Source: Mesorhizobium sp. ORS 3359 (GTDB taxonomy: Bacteria; Pseudomonadota; Alphaproteobacteria; Rhizobiales; Rhizobiaceae). From it: DNA of 64,000 nucleotides. The position numbers and the translations under genes are program-made. Shown here one piece after another: positions 44,366 through 53,740 of this stretch. The stretch covers positions 1 through 64,000 of the forward strand of contig CCNC01000131.1 of the NCBI GenBank assembly GCA_000824845.1, read 5' to 3'. Position 1 is the stretch's first letter; each line of letters opens with the position of its first letter. The notes beneath the pieces were generated by a model. That model was not told where the DNA came from, did not search any database, and worked only from the letters and a program-made list of their open reading frames with translations.

Positions 44366-45298
44366 ATGAAACCGAAAATCTTCATTGACGGCGAACACGG
44401 CACGACGGGTCTGCAGATCAGGGCGCTGCTGGCCGATCGCGGCGACCTGGAGATCATCTCCATCCCGACCGAGCGCCGCAAGGAGGCCGCCGCCCGCGCC
44501 GAATTCCTCAACGCGGCCGACGTCGCGATCCTTTGCCTGCCGGATGCGGCCGCGAAGGAAAGCGTGTCGCTGATCACGAACGACACGACCAAGGTGATCG
44601 ACGCGTCGACCGCGCATCGCGTCGCCGAGGGCTGGGAATATGGCTTCGCCGAAATGGACAAGGACCAGGCGAAGAAGATCGCCAGCGCGAAGCGCATCGC
44701 CAATCCGGGCTGCTGGCCGCAAGGGCCGATCGCGACGCTGCGGCCGCTGGTCTCCGCCGGCCTGTTGCCGGCCGATTTTCCGGTCACCGTCAACGGCATT
44801 TCCGGCTATTCCGGCGGCGGGCGGCCGATGATCGAGGACTATGTCGGGAAGGGTGAGGACGCGCCCGAGTTCCTGCCCTACGGGCTGACGCTGCAGCACA
44901 AGCATGTGCCGGAGCTCCGCGCCTATGCGAAGCTATCGCACGACCCGATCATGCAGCCGGCGGTGGGTAATTTCGCGCAGGGTATGATCACGGTGGTGCC
45001 GCTGCAGCTCGGCGGTCTCGACCGCGTGCCGACCGGCGCCGAACTCCACGCGGCGATCGCCGACCATTATGCGTCGATCGACGGCGGCGTGGTCGAGGTC
45101 GCGCCCTACACTCATATGGAGCGGATCCCGGAGATCGATCCCGAGATCTATAACGGCACCAACCGGATGAAGGTCTATGTGTTCGCCAATGATGAGCGGG
45201 CGCAGGCATTGCTGATGGCCGTCTACGACAATCTCGGCAAGGGCGCGTCGGGTGCTGCGGTGCAGAACCTCGACCTGATGCTCGGCATAAAGCACTGA
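44366..45298 (+). CDS. argC: N-acetyl-gamma-glutamyl-phosphate reductase (short type)
   Basis: This NADPH enzyme carries out the third step of arginine biosynthesis. The 310 residues match the shorter AGPR type 2: KPKIFIDGEHGTTGLQIRALLADR, the catalytic Cys in IANPGCWPQGPIA, and NGISGYSGGGRPMIEDYV. ATG 44366 has AGGGA upstream; the open frame extends 11 codons further to 44333. It is followed 6 bp later by a frameshifted kinase-like gene. Confidence 0.93.
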   Translation: MKPKIFIDGEHGTTGLQIRALLADRGDLEIISIPTERRKEAAARAEFLNAADVAILCLPDAAAKESVSLITNDTTKVIDASTAHRVAEGWEYGFAEMDKDQAKKIASAKRIANPGCWPQGPIATLRPLVSAGLLPADFPVTVNGISGYSGGGRPMIEDYVGKGEDAPEFLPYGLTLQHKHVPELRAYAKLSHDPIMQPAVGNFAQGMITVVPLQLGGLDRVPTGAELHAAIADHYASIDGGVVEVAPYTHMERIPEIDPEIYNGTNRMKVYVFANDERAQALLMAVYDNLGKGASGAAVQNLDLMLGIKH

Positions 45299-45304
45299 GC
45301 GACG

Positions 45305-46139
45305 ATGCAGGCATTTCCCGAGCGCTGGAAGGTCAGCGCTCCCGAACTCATTGCAGAGACCTTTTCCAGCCGGATCTGGAAGGTCGCGCGGGATGACGGC
45401 TCGGTTGCCATCGTCAAGGACCTGAAACCCTTCGACGACGTCGCGGACGAGTTGCGCGGCGAGCATTATCTCGGCTGGCGGCGCGGCGAAGGCGCGGTGC
45501 TGCTGCTTGGCCGCGACGGCAATCGCATGCTGCTCGAATATGCCGGCGACAGGGCTGCTCTCGCAGCATCTCGTCGAGCATGGCGACGATGCGGCCACCG
45601 CGATCGCGGCCGATGTGATGGCAAGATTGCTGTCGCCGTCCAAGCACACGCCTCCGCCCGACCTGCAGCCATTGCGGGAGCGGTATGTCAGCTTGTTCAA
45701 GGTGGCCAATGCCGACCGGGTCGCCGGACGAGCCAGCCTCTATGTCCACGCCGCAGACATCGCCGAGCGGTTGCTTGCCGATCCGCATGAGATCAAGCCG
45801 GTGCATGGCGACCTGCATCACGACAACATCCTCTTCGGCCCGCGCGGCTGGCTTGCGATCGACCCCAAGGGGGTCATCGGCGACCCCGGCTTCGATGCGG
45901 CCAACATGTTCTACAATCCACTCGACCGCGACGATCTCTGCCTCAATCCGCGCCGGATCGCGCATATGGCCGACATATTCCGAAAGACACTCGGGCAGTC
46001 GCCACGAGCCGTCCTCGACCATGCGATCGCTTATGGCTGCCTGTCCGCCGCATGGCATCGCGAGGACAAGAACGCGGTTGACGAGAACCGGGAATTGACC
46101 ATCGCCGAGGCTGTTCGGAGGGTTCGGCTACAATTTTGA
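45305..46139 (+). pseudogene. aminoglycoside-phosphotransferase-like gene with frameshift
   Basis: The N-terminal part (MQAFPERWKVSAPELIAETFSSRIWKVARDDG to LLLEYAGDRA) runs in one frame. The rest (LLSQHLVEHGDDAATAIAADVMARL to the end) is in the next frame, so one base must be skipped between about 45540 and 45566. The combined product, about 277 residues, fits the APH(6)/streptomycin-kinase-like family. It has the catalytic VHGDLHHDNILFG and the metal motif IDPKGVIGDPGFD. Family members often phosphorylate other compounds, so resistance is not implied. It may be a true pseudogene or a sequencing error. Confidence 0.75.
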
Positions 46140-46149
46140 TCGCCGGCCG

Positions 46150-47241
46150 TCAGCTTCTGACGCTTATCTCCGTCGGCAGCGGATAGGCGCCCTTGGTGCC
46201 GCGCCAATGCGCGGTGGCGAAGCCGAGCAGGACCAGCGCGATCGCCTGATGCGTCAATGCCATGTGCAGCGGCACCTGCGTCAGCAGCGTGCCGATGCCG
46301 ATCGAGGCCTGGACGACCACCAGCGCGAAGAGAAGCGTGGCCCGTCGGGCATGGGTGGTGCCAGGCTGGCGCCGCCACGTGGCGATCATATGCCAGAGCG
46401 CCACGAGAAAGACCGTATAGGCGCCCAGCCGGTGGACGAACTGCACCGTCTTCGGATTTTCAAAGAAATTCACCCAGGCGGGCTTCAGGAGAAGCAGATC
46501 GGACGGGATCAACTTACCGTCCATCAGCGGCCATGTGTTGTAGGAAAGACCGGCGTGAAGGCCGGCGACCAACCCGCCGAGATAGATCTGGATCAGCGTC
46601 AGGAACACGATGAAGCCGGCGAGCCGCTGCGTCGAGCGGTTGGCGGCAGGCTCCGAATGCGGCGCCAGGCCTCGCGCGACCGCCATGGTGGCGGTGAAGA
46701 TCAGCGCGGCAAGCGTCAGATGCGTCGCCAGCCGGTACTGGCTGACCGAAACGCGGTCGACAAGGCCGGAAGCCACCATCCACCAGCCGATGGCGCCTTG
46801 CAGTCCGCCGAGCGCCAGGATGCCGGTGAGTTTTAGTCCAAGGCCTCGTTCGATGCGTCGCGTCGCCCAGAAGAACAGCAGCGGCAGGGCAAAGACCACG
46901 CCGACGCTACGCGCCAGGATGCGGTGCGCCCACTCCCACCAGAAGATCGACTTGAACTCCTGAAGGCTCATGCCCTTGTTGATCTCGGTATATTGCGGGA
47001 TCTGTTGGTAGCGCTGGAACTCTTCCTGCCATTCGGCGTCGTTGAGCGGCGGGATGACGCCATGGATCGGCTTCCACTCGGTGATCGACAGTCCCGAGCC
47101 GGTGAGACGCGTGGAACCACCGACCAGCACCAGCGCGAACAGAACGAGCACCACGACGTAGAGCCAGCCGCGCACCAAAGCGCGGTTACGGAGGTCGCGG
47201 TCGCGTGCGGCATAGGGTGCCGTGGCGGTGATGGCAGCCAT
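46150..47241 (-). CDS. ctaA: heme A synthase
   Basis: CtaA (COX15) oxidises the haem O methyl group to make haem A for cytochrome oxidase. The 363 residues form an eight-helix membrane protein, with haem-ligand His in [36 protein letters not shown] and [30 protein letters not shown] is the family signature of the alphaproteobacterial/mitochondrial type. ATG 47241 is chosen; the frame extends 37 codons upstream without resemblance. It is divergent from DUF2842. Confidence 0.94.
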   Translation of the reverse strand: MAAITATAPYAARDRDLRNRALVRGWLYVVVLVLFALVLVGGSTRLTGSGLSITEWKPIHGVIPPLNDAEWQEEFQRYQQIPQYTEINKGMSLQEFKSIFWWEWAHRILARSVGVVFALPLLFFWATRRIERGLGLKLTGILALGGLQGAIGWWMVASGLVDRVSVSQYRLATHLTLAALIFTATMAVARGLAPHSEPAANRSTQRLAGFIVFLTLIQIYLGGLVAGLHAGLSYNTWPLMDGKLIPSDLLLLKPAWVNFFENPKTVQFVHRLGAYTVFLVALWHMIATWRRQPGTTHARRATLLFALVVVQASIGIGTLLTQVPLHMALTHQAIALVLLGFATAHWRGTKGAYPLPTEISVRS

Positions 47242-47392
47242 GGACGTTTTCCGGCAATTGAAACGCTGGAGTGGTGGACCAAGGCTCGCGCCGTGGCAAG
47301 GCTGGACAGCGCGGCACGCCGTCGCGCCGGGCCGCGGTGGTTGCACGCGCACGCCATTCAGCCTAAGCGAGACGGGTCAACGAGACCGCGAC

Positions 47393-47608
47393 ATGCCCAT
47401 TCGCCTGAAAAAGCTGATCGGAACCATCCTGCTTGTGGCGCTGGTCATCATCTATGCGCTGATCGCCTCCGCGGTCGCGGTCACAAGGCTCGCCGAATAC
47501 GGGCCCACGGCGCATCTCCTGTTCTTCCTGCTCAGCGGGTTTCTCTGGGTTCTGCCGGCCATGGCCATCATCAAATGGCTGATCATCGAGCCGCGTCCGA
47601 AGGGCTGA
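47393..47608 (+). CDS. DUF2842 small membrane protein
   Basis: This 71-residue protein has two membrane helices (IGTILLVALVIIYALIASAVAV and LLFFLLSGFLWVLPAMAIIKWLI) and a basic N-terminus. It matches the alphaproteobacterial DUF2842 family, often found beside ctaA and thought to be linked to cytochrome oxidase assembly by neighbourhood only. The function is unknown. Confidence 0.85.
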   Translation: MPIRLKKLIGTILLVALVIIYALIASAVAVTRLAEYGPTAHLLFFLLSGFLWVLPAMAIIKWLIIEPRPKG

Positions 47609-47638
47609 TCCTCACTGTCGCCAGCGGCGCCGGTTGGT

Positions 47639-48697
47639 TTAGATGGTCACGACCATCTTGCCGGCATTGGCGAGCGGCGTGGTGATGCCGGACAGCATCG
47701 TTTGGATATGCGCCACGCTCTGATAGCGACCGTTGACGGAGATGCGCGGCAGCGCGTGCAGGAAACCGGCATGCTCGGCCCTTAGCACGCCGTGCCGCGT
47801 GGTCACCGCCGAAACGTAGCCCGCATCGCGGGCAAAACCCACTTCGCGGCAGCCGACAGCGCTGGCATAGCCGTAAGGGTAAGCGAAATGACGCGGCTCC
47901 TCGCCGAGCCTTTCTTCAAGGATACGGCGCACGTCGCCGATCTCATGGCGCGCATCGGCTTCGGACAGCCGCTTCAAATTTCGATGATTGACCGTGTGCG
48001 CGCCGATGGTCACCAGCGGGTGTGCGGCCACGGCACGGAGCTCATCCCAATTCATCAAGGTGCATGGGCGGCCTGTGCTGAATTCATAGCCGTTCGATCG
48101 GGCAAGCTCGCGCAATGCCGCACCCTGCTCCTCCTCGGGCACTTCCACGGTCAGCCAAGCGTTCAGCCGCGCGACGGCCTGGATCTTCCTGCCCCGTGTC
48201 GAGCAATCGATCACCCTCGGCTTGCCCGCCATCGTCAGCGTCAGGCGCGAGCTGGTGTCGACGATGTCCTCGATGACGTCCCACCAGAGATCGACGGCGC
48301 CGTCGATCAGGCCGGGGGCGACGTAGATGGTGATTGGCGCGACATGCTTTTCCAGCACCGGAAGCGCCTCGGTCATGTTGTCGCGATAGGCGTCGTCGGC
48401 GGTGATGGTGGCGAACTGGCCGCCTTTCCCACCCATCTTGATGCGCTCGATCGCTTCATCAAGCGAAACAAAGGCATAACCCCTTCCCTTCATGTCGGCG
48501 ATCAGCCTGTCGAGGAAGGCGGGAGCGATGTTCAGATGGCGATTGACGCTGTTCGGCTTCTCCGGCGCCGCGGTGACGCGGTGCAGCATCAGGATGGCGC
48601 CGATGCCGCCGACAAACGGCCGCGCCAGGGGCGCCAGACCGGAGTAGCGGGCAAGGTTCAACGCCAGTTTCCGGATTGCCTCGCCCCCGTCGATCAT
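47639..48697 (-). CDS. polysaccharide deacetylase family protein
   Basis: This is a carbohydrate esterase 4 (NodB-fold) protein of 352 residues. The first metal motif is weak: FATITADDAYRDN has T-A-D-D where T-F-D-D is usual. The second, TIGAHTVNHRNLKRLSE (H-x-x-x-H), is intact, as is FAYPYGYASAVG. No signal peptide is obvious. It may deacetylate a polysaccharide or lipid-linked sugar. ATG 48697 has AGGTGAAGGA upstream. It is divergent from the FemAB-like gene and marks the edge of the exopolysaccharide locus. Confidence 0.87.
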   Translation of the reverse strand: MIDGGEAIRKLALNLARYSGLAPLARPFVGGIGAILMLHRVTAAPEKPNSVNRHLNIAPAFLDRLIADMKGRGYAFVSLDEAIERIKMGGKGGQFATITADDAYRDNMTEALPVLEKHVAPITIYVAPGLIDGAVDLWWDVIEDIVDTSSRLTLTMAGKPRVIDCSTRGRKIQAVARLNAWLTVEVPEEEQGAALRELARSNGYEFSTGRPCTLMNWDELRAVAAHPLVTIGAHTVNHRNLKRLSEADARHEIGDVRRILEERLGEEPRHFAYPYGYASAVGCREVGFARDAGYVSAVTTRHGVLRAEHAGFLHALPRISVNGRYQSVAHIQTMLSGITTPLANAGKMVVTI

Positions 48698-48788
48698 TCC
48701 TTCACCTTTTGCGCCTAGGCTCAACCAAGCACGACATTCGCCTATGCGAACCCCCAAGTCGGAACCAATACGTCTTAAGGATTGAGGG

Positions 48789-50018
48789 ATGGTTGACGCC
48801 GCCGCGTCATTTGACGGCAACCGGGTCGCGGCCAACGAGATTTCCGCGCGCTCCATGCGAGCCGATCAGGGTCGATGGACCACTGCCGCAAGCGACGGCG
48901 CCGGCCTTGCCGATTACGCTCAATTCTGCGCCTCGGCTCTGTTCGCGCCGGCGCAAAGCGCATCCTGGGTGAACAACTGGGCAGCCGCGACAGGCGCCGA
49001 CATGGTTGTCGCGACGCTTGTCTGCGACGGCCGCCCGGCGCTATCGCTGGCGCTGGAAGTCGTGCGACGCGGCCCGTTCAAGGTCGCCCGTTTCGCCGGC
49101 GGGCGTCACGCCAACGGCAATTTCCCCGCCGTCGATCCACGTTTCCTGTCGACAATCGACGGCACGGCGATCCGCTCGATGTTGAAGGCGATCGCCAGGG
49201 CGCGCCGGGACATCGACCTGATCTCGCTGGAAAGGCTGCTGCCTGACCTCGATGGTGTCGCCAACCCGGTCGCAGCGCTGCCCAGCTTCCCCAGTCCGAA
49301 CCTTGCGCTCGCCGTCGACCTCGACGGCGGGTTCGACGCGCTGCTGTCGCGCGCGAGCGGCAAGCGCAAGCGCAAGAAGCACCGCTCGCAGACGCGCAAG
49401 TTCGAGGCAGTCGGAACCTTCCGCCGCATCGAGGCCGGCAGCCGCGAGGAGGTCGACAGGCTGCTCGACGCCTTCCTCAAGATGAAGGAAGCGCGTTTCG
49501 CCAAGATGGGCATCGCCAATGTCTTCGGCGACAGGCAGGTGCGCGACTTCTTCCGGGCGCTGTTTACCGATGCGCTGGCTGAGGAAAAGCCCCCTTTCCT
49601 GCTGCACGGCTTGGAGGTGGCGGGAAAGCTGCGCGCGGTGACCGGCTCCAGCCGGTCCGGCAAGCGGCTGATCTGCGAGTTCGGCGCCATCGCCGAGGAT
49701 GATCTTGCCTTCACCAGCCCCGGCGACTTCCTGTTCTTCGATAACATCCAGGAAGCCTGCGAGCAGGGTTTCGAAGTCTACGACTTCTCCGTCGGCGACG
49801 AGCCTTACAAGCGGCTCTGGTGCGATATCGAGGTTCAGCATTTCGAGGTGCTCGCGCCGCTGACGCTGAAGGGCCGCGCGCTGGCGACGGGGCTGCGGCA
49901 AGGCGCGCGGGCGAAGGCCTTCATCAAGAACAATCCGACGATCTGGAGGGTGACCAAGATGCTGCGCCGCAAGGCTGCCGGACAGGCAGCGCCTGCCGCA
50001 GCCGAGGACGACAGCTAG
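48789..50018 (+). CDS. FemAB/CelD-like GNAT acyltransferase
   Basis: This 409-residue cytosolic protein has a duplicated GNAT fold like the CelD/BcsL acyltransferases linked to polysaccharide production. The segments seen are LFAPAQSASWVNNWAAATGADMVV, a basic stretch KRKRKKHRSQTRKFE (about 195-210) and the C-terminal GNAT half with FLLHGLEVAGKLRAVTGSS and GFEVYDFSVGDEPYKRLWCD. Its position between a deacetylase and the Wzz-type gene supports a role in modifying the polymer, but this is inference. Confidence 0.8.
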   Translation: MVDAAASFDGNRVAANEISARSMRADQGRWTTAASDGAGLADYAQFCASALFAPAQSASWVNNWAAATGADMVVATLVCDGRPALSLALEVVRRGPFKVARFAGGRHANGNFPAVDPRFLSTIDGTAIRSMLKAIARARRDIDLISLERLLPDLDGVANPVAALPSFPSPNLALAVDLDGGFDALLSRASGKRKRKKHRSQTRKFEAVGTFRRIEAGSREEVDRLLDAFLKMKEARFAKMGIANVFGDRQVRDFFRALFTDALAEEKPPFLLHGLEVAGKLRAVTGSSRSGKRLICEFGAIAEDDLAFTSPGDFLFFDNIQEACEQGFEVYDFSVGDEPYKRLWCDIEVQHFEVLAPLTLKGRALATGLRQGARAKAFIKNNPTIWRVTKMLRRKAAGQAAPAAAEDDS

Positions 50019-50037
50019 GCCAGGTGAGAGTCGCTAG

Positions 50038-50472
50038 CTACGCCGCCTGAACGATCTCGACCAGTTCAACGTCGAATACCAGGTCCTTTCCGGCCAACGG
50101 ATGATTGCCGTCAAGCTTGACGCTGGCATCGTCGACGCCGATGACCGTCACTTGCATGGGACGTCCCTCGCGGGTGCGAGCCTGCAATCGGGTCCCAACA
50201 TCGATGTTGATGTTTGCCGGGACGGCGGCGCGGTCGATGGTTACGACCGCCTCGGGGCGATGAAGACCATAAGCGGCGTCAGCGGGAACTGTGACGGTGC
50301 TTTTCGTGCCGACCTCCATGCCCTCCACATGGGTTTCGAGACCAGGAATTACCTGTCCTTCACCCAGTGTAAACTGCAGCGGTTCATTGCCGGAAGAATC
50401 GAATTGGGTGCCGTCCACCAGACGCCCAGTGTAGTTGATGCGTACGGTGTCGCCGTTCTTGGCCTGTGTCAT
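50038..50472 (-). CDS. FKBP-type peptidyl-prolyl isomerase, SlyD-like
   Basis: This 144-residue isomerase/chaperone has the FKBP core NGDTVRINYTGRLVDGTQFDSSGNEPLQFTLGEGQVIPGLETHVEGMEVG and an IF-type insert (about 70-125). Unlike SlyD it lacks the His/Cys-rich metal tail. ATG 50472 (MTQAKNG) is preceded by AAAGG with 9 bp spacing, better than the ATG three codons earlier. It lies inside the exopolysaccharide locus but is probably unrelated to it. Confidence 0.88.
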   Translation of the reverse strand: MTQAKNGDTVRINYTGRLVDGTQFDSSGNEPLQFTLGEGQVIPGLETHVEGMEVGTKSTVTVPADAAYGLHRPEAVVTIDRAAVPANINIDVGTRLQARTREGRPMQVTVIGVDDASVKLDGNHPLAGKDLVFDVELVEIVQAA

Positions 50473-50653
50473 AGCAGCCATCCTTTGGGAGTTTTGGGGG
50501 CCGGCCTAGGAATCTCGGTCCCGCTCTCGATCATCCACGCATCAGAATGCGTAGCGCGAAACATCGAAACTAGGAGCCTTGCCGCCGATGTAAAGTGCGG
50601 GAGCCGCCGAGAAATGCTGCGGCAACGCGGGACAGCCTTGTCGGCCTCCGGCC

Positions 50654-52903
50654 TTATGCAGCCGACCTGCGCCCGGGCAATGGATCTCCCGGCTCATGAC
50701 CGACCGGCGTGACCAGCGTGACGTCGGGATATCCGTTCTCGATCAGCTTCACCGCAGCCTGGGTCACCTGGTCGTCGGCTTCCAGCATCGACAGGAAGAC
50801 TTCGGTGCCATCGCCGACCAGGCGGCTGATGCCTTGCGCATCGGCCGGGCCGCATTCGACCACGACGAGATCGTAGGCCGTGGTCAGCGACTGCATGATG
50901 ATGGGCAGCCGGTCGGCGGCGCGCATGGCGCGGACCGGGTCTGCGGTGCCGACCGGAATGACATGAGCATCCGAATAGAGATCGGGATGGATGACGTCGC
51001 TGAACTGCGCCTCGGAGGCTAGAAGATTGGTGATGCCGGGGAAGAGGCTCGAGTCCAGCATCGGCCGCGATGCCGCGCCCGACGCGGTGAGATCGAGCAG
51101 CAACACGCGCAGGCTAGCGTCGGAGACTTCGCGCGCCACCAGCACGGCGGACGCGGCCGCCTCGTCGCCTTCGGGCGACACGAAGATCGCGCGCGCCGCG
51201 CCCGAAGCGATCAGCTTCTCCGCCGCCTTGTCGACATCGATCTCGCCGAGCCGGGATTGGCGCGGCTCGAGCGCCGACTTGCCGGGTTGAGAAGGCCCGA
51301 CGACGGAGTCAGCGGGTCCGGCAGCGGGGGCATGAACCTCCACCGGCTCGCTCTCGGCCGGGCTTGGGAGTTCCGCTTCGGCGATCGAATGCCCGGCCGC
51401 CGCTTCCTCGTAAGGAGCGAAAGCACGACGCTGGTCATCGATCGGCGGTTCCGTGCGCGCGACAGGCATTGCCACCTGCTCTATGTTCTCAAACCGGGCA
51501 CCGGGGGCAGGACGCATGGCGCGACCGGAGAACAGCTCGGCAAGCAGCGTGCCGATCGCCATCAGCAGCAGAGAAGCGGCGGCGGCGGCCCCGGTGATCG
51601 GCCCGATCTTCGGGAAATAAGGCTGCGACGGCACCTGCGCCTGCGCGATCAGGCTCGCCGCGACGGGCGAGTATTTGCGGTCCTTGCGCGAGGCCGCCGC
51701 ATTGTAACTTGCCATATAGGATTCAAGCTGTTGGCGCTGAACGTTCGCGTCGCGCTGCAAGGCATCCAACTGCACCTGCTGTTCGCCGGCGCGCGCCGAG
51801 GCGGCCTTCAGCGTGTTCACGTCCGCGAGCAGCTGATCCTCGCGAGCCTTGGCCGTTTGAGCCTGCGCCGCCAGGCCGCGAATGATCTTTTGCGCCTCGT
51901 TGCGTATCTGGCCGTCGAGGTCGGCAAGCTGCGACTTCAGCGCCCGGATGCGCGGATGATTGTCCAGCAGAGTCGTCGAAAGGTCGGCAATGTTGGCCCG
52001 GAGTTCGACCTGCCGCTCGCGCAGACGCTGGATCAGCTCGGAGGACAGCACTTCCGGCACGCTATCCAGCGAACCGCCGTTCTGCAGCGCCCGGCGCACG
52101 CTCTCGGCACTCGCCTCGGCGGCGGCGCGGCTGGCGCGCACGCGCGACAGCTCGCTCGACAGCTCGGCGAGCTGCTGAGTCGGCAGCACCGCATTGTTGC
52201 CGCCCATCAGAAGGTCTGACTGGGCGCGGAACGCGGCGACCTTGGCCTCGGCGTCCTTCACGCGATTCTGCAGATCGGCGATCTCCGGCGCCAGGAAGTC
52301 GGTGGCGGCGGCGTTCGATTCGAGCTTGGCGTCACTCTTCGAGGCGATATAGGCGTTGGCGATGCCGTTCGCGATATCGGCGGCAAGCTTCGGATCCTTC
52401 GATGAGAACTCGATCGCGATCGCGCGGGTCTTCTCGACGGCGTAGACATTGAGCTTGTCGTGCATGGCATTCAGCACGCGCTCTTCCGGCGGGATATCGA
52501 AGGGATCGCTTTTCAAGCCGACGAGAACGAGGATGCGTCCGAGCGCCGACATCTTCAGCGTTTCGTCGAACTCCGGCAGCTTGTCCAGGTTGAGCTTGGT
52601 CGCGACCTGCTTGAGGATATCGGGCGAGGAAATGATCTGGACCTGAGTCGCCACGCCCTGTTCGTCGAGAATCGGCTTGTCGTCGTCGTTGGTGCCCGGC
52701 GGTCGGGTGTATTCCGATTCGCGCGAGCCGATCTCCAGCTTGGCAGTCGCCTTGTAATAAGGCGTCGCGAGCCAGGCCAACGCGAAGGCGAGCCCGGTGA
52801 CCACAAGCGTGACGAGAACAATGCGCAGCCAGTTCCTCGCCAGGCTGGCGAAAAGCTGTTTCAGGTCGACATCGACATCTGCGGCCGCGGACTGAACGGA
52901 CAT
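50654..52903 (-). CDS. Wzz/GumC-type polysaccharide co-polymerase with degenerate kinase domain
   Basis: This inner-membrane protein controls polysaccharide chain length and links to the outer-membrane export channel. The 749 residues comprise a Wzz domain (about 10-110) with TM1 (LRIVLVTLVVTGLAFALAWLA), long coiled coils (about 180-400), a GNVR-like segment near the second TM (FPKIGPITGAAAAASLLLMAIGTLLAE, about 440-465), and a cytosolic C-terminal BY-kinase-like fold (from about 560). The Walker A site is absent: IFVSPEGDEAAASAV replaces G-x-x-x-x-G-K-S/T. No Tyr-rich tail is seen, so it is probably not a kinase. AGGA precedes ATG 52903. The Wza-like gene is divergent. Confidence 0.87.
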   Translation of the reverse strand: MSVQSAAADVDVDLKQLFASLARNWLRIVLVTLVVTGLAFALAWLATPYYKATAKLEIGSRESEYTRPPGTNDDDKPILDEQGVATQVQIISSPDILKQVATKLNLDKLPEFDETLKMSALGRILVLVGLKSDPFDIPPEERVLNAMHDKLNVYAVEKTRAIAIEFSSKDPKLAADIANGIANAYIASKSDAKLESNAAATDFLAPEIADLQNRVKDAEAKVAAFRAQSDLLMGGNNAVLPTQQLAELSSELSRVRASRAAAEASAESVRRALQNGGSLDSVPEVLSSELIQRLRERQVELRANIADLSTTLLDNHPRIRALKSQLADLDGQIRNEAQKIIRGLAAQAQTAKAREDQLLADVNTLKAASARAGEQQVQLDALQRDANVQRQQLESYMASYNAAASRKDRKYSPVAASLIAQAQVPSQPYFPKIGPITGAAAAASLLLMAIGTLLAELFSGRAMRPAPGARFENIEQVAMPVARTEPPIDDQRRAFAPYEEAAAGHSIAEAELPSPAESEPVEVHAPAAGPADSVVGPSQPGKSALEPRQSRLGEIDVDKAAEKLIASGAARAIFVSPEGDEAAASAVLVAREVSDASLRVLLLDLTASGAASRPMLDSSLFPGITNLLASEAQFSDVIHPDLYSDAHVIPVGTADPVRAMRAADRLPIIMQSLTTAYDLVVVECGPADAQGISRLVGDGTEVFLSMLEADDQVTQAAVKLIENGYPDVTLVTPVGHEPGDPLPGRRSAA

Positions 52904-53166
52904 GCATCCTGCTCCGAACTTTGAGTCGAGGATGGACCGTAAACAACTATGGTAACTCACCCGTTAAGATCGGAATGCATGCTTATTAGACAACCCTCAA
53001 AGAACATCCGGCGAAAGCAATAGAACAATTGGGGTTTTTACCGATCCGCACGCTGCCCGACCGCGCTCCTTTACCACCCATTAACCCTAACAGGATGATA
53101 ACGGTCGCACTTTCCTGGGGTTGTGCCGCGGCTTGCGGCAAGAGCGATGAAGGTTCCTGGCCGGTC
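52904..53166. promoter_or_regulatory. divergent control region of exopolysaccharide genes
   Basis: This 263-bp gap between the Wzz-type and Wza-type genes is AT-richer than its surroundings. It contains TTAAG, ATTAACCC and TTAGAC-like motifs but no clear consensus promoter. It should hold both promoters. No gene is credible here. Confidence 0.45.
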
Positions 53167-53730
53167 ATGAAAAGCACTGCTTCCCTCTTTCGCGCTTTGC
53201 TTGCCCTGTCGCTGCTGACCGGCTGCTCGAGCTATCGCCCGGCGCCCGCCGCCTTCCATGAAGTGCTCGACCAGCCCTACCGGCTCGGCGCCGGCGACCG
53301 CGTCCGTGTCACGGTGTTCGAGCAGGACGGGTTGACCAACACCTACAGCGTCGACCAGTCCGGCTACCTCTCCTTCCCGCTGGTCGGCGCTGTGCCGGCG
53401 CGCGGCCACACCGCGCAGCAGTTGGAAAAGGAGATCGCCGACAAATTGCGCCAGGGCTATCTGCGCGATCCCGACGTTTCGGTCGAGATCGACCGTTACC
53501 GGCCGATCTTCGTGATGGGCGAAGTGGGCGCTGCCGGCCAGTATTCCTATGTGCCGGGGCTCACCGTGCAAAAGGCGGTCGCGATTGCCGGCGGCTTCAC
53601 CCCGCGCGCCAATCAGGAGAGCGTCGACATCACCCGCGACATCAACGGCAAGGTAATGACCGGACGGGTGCTGACATCCGATCCGCTGCTGCCAGGCGAC
53701 ACCGTCTACGTTCGCGAACGCCTGTTCTGA
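53167..53730 (+). CDS. Wza/ExoF-type polysaccharide export lipoprotein
   Basis: This 187-residue outer-membrane-associated export protein starts with a lipoprotein signal (lipobox LLTGC, acylated Cys near 20). A poly-export domain follows (YRLGAGDRVRVTVFEQDGLTNTYSVDQSGYLSFPLVGAVPARG) and then a SLBB-like domain (IFVMGEVGAAGQYSYVPGLTVQKAVAIAGGFTP). It is shorter than E. coli Wza, so it may form only the periplasmic part of the channel. It starts a plus-strand run with the glycosyltransferase 10 bp later. Confidence 0.9.
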   Translation: MKSTASLFRALLALSLLTGCSSYRPAPAAFHEVLDQPYRLGAGDRVRVTVFEQDGLTNTYSVDQSGYLSFPLVGAVPARGHTAQQLEKEIADKLRQGYLRDPDVSVEIDRYRPIFVMGEVGAAGQYSYVPGLTVQKAVAIAGGFTPRANQESVDITRDINGKVMTGRVLTSDPLLPGDTVYVRERLF

Positions 53731-53740
53731 AAAATCCGTC

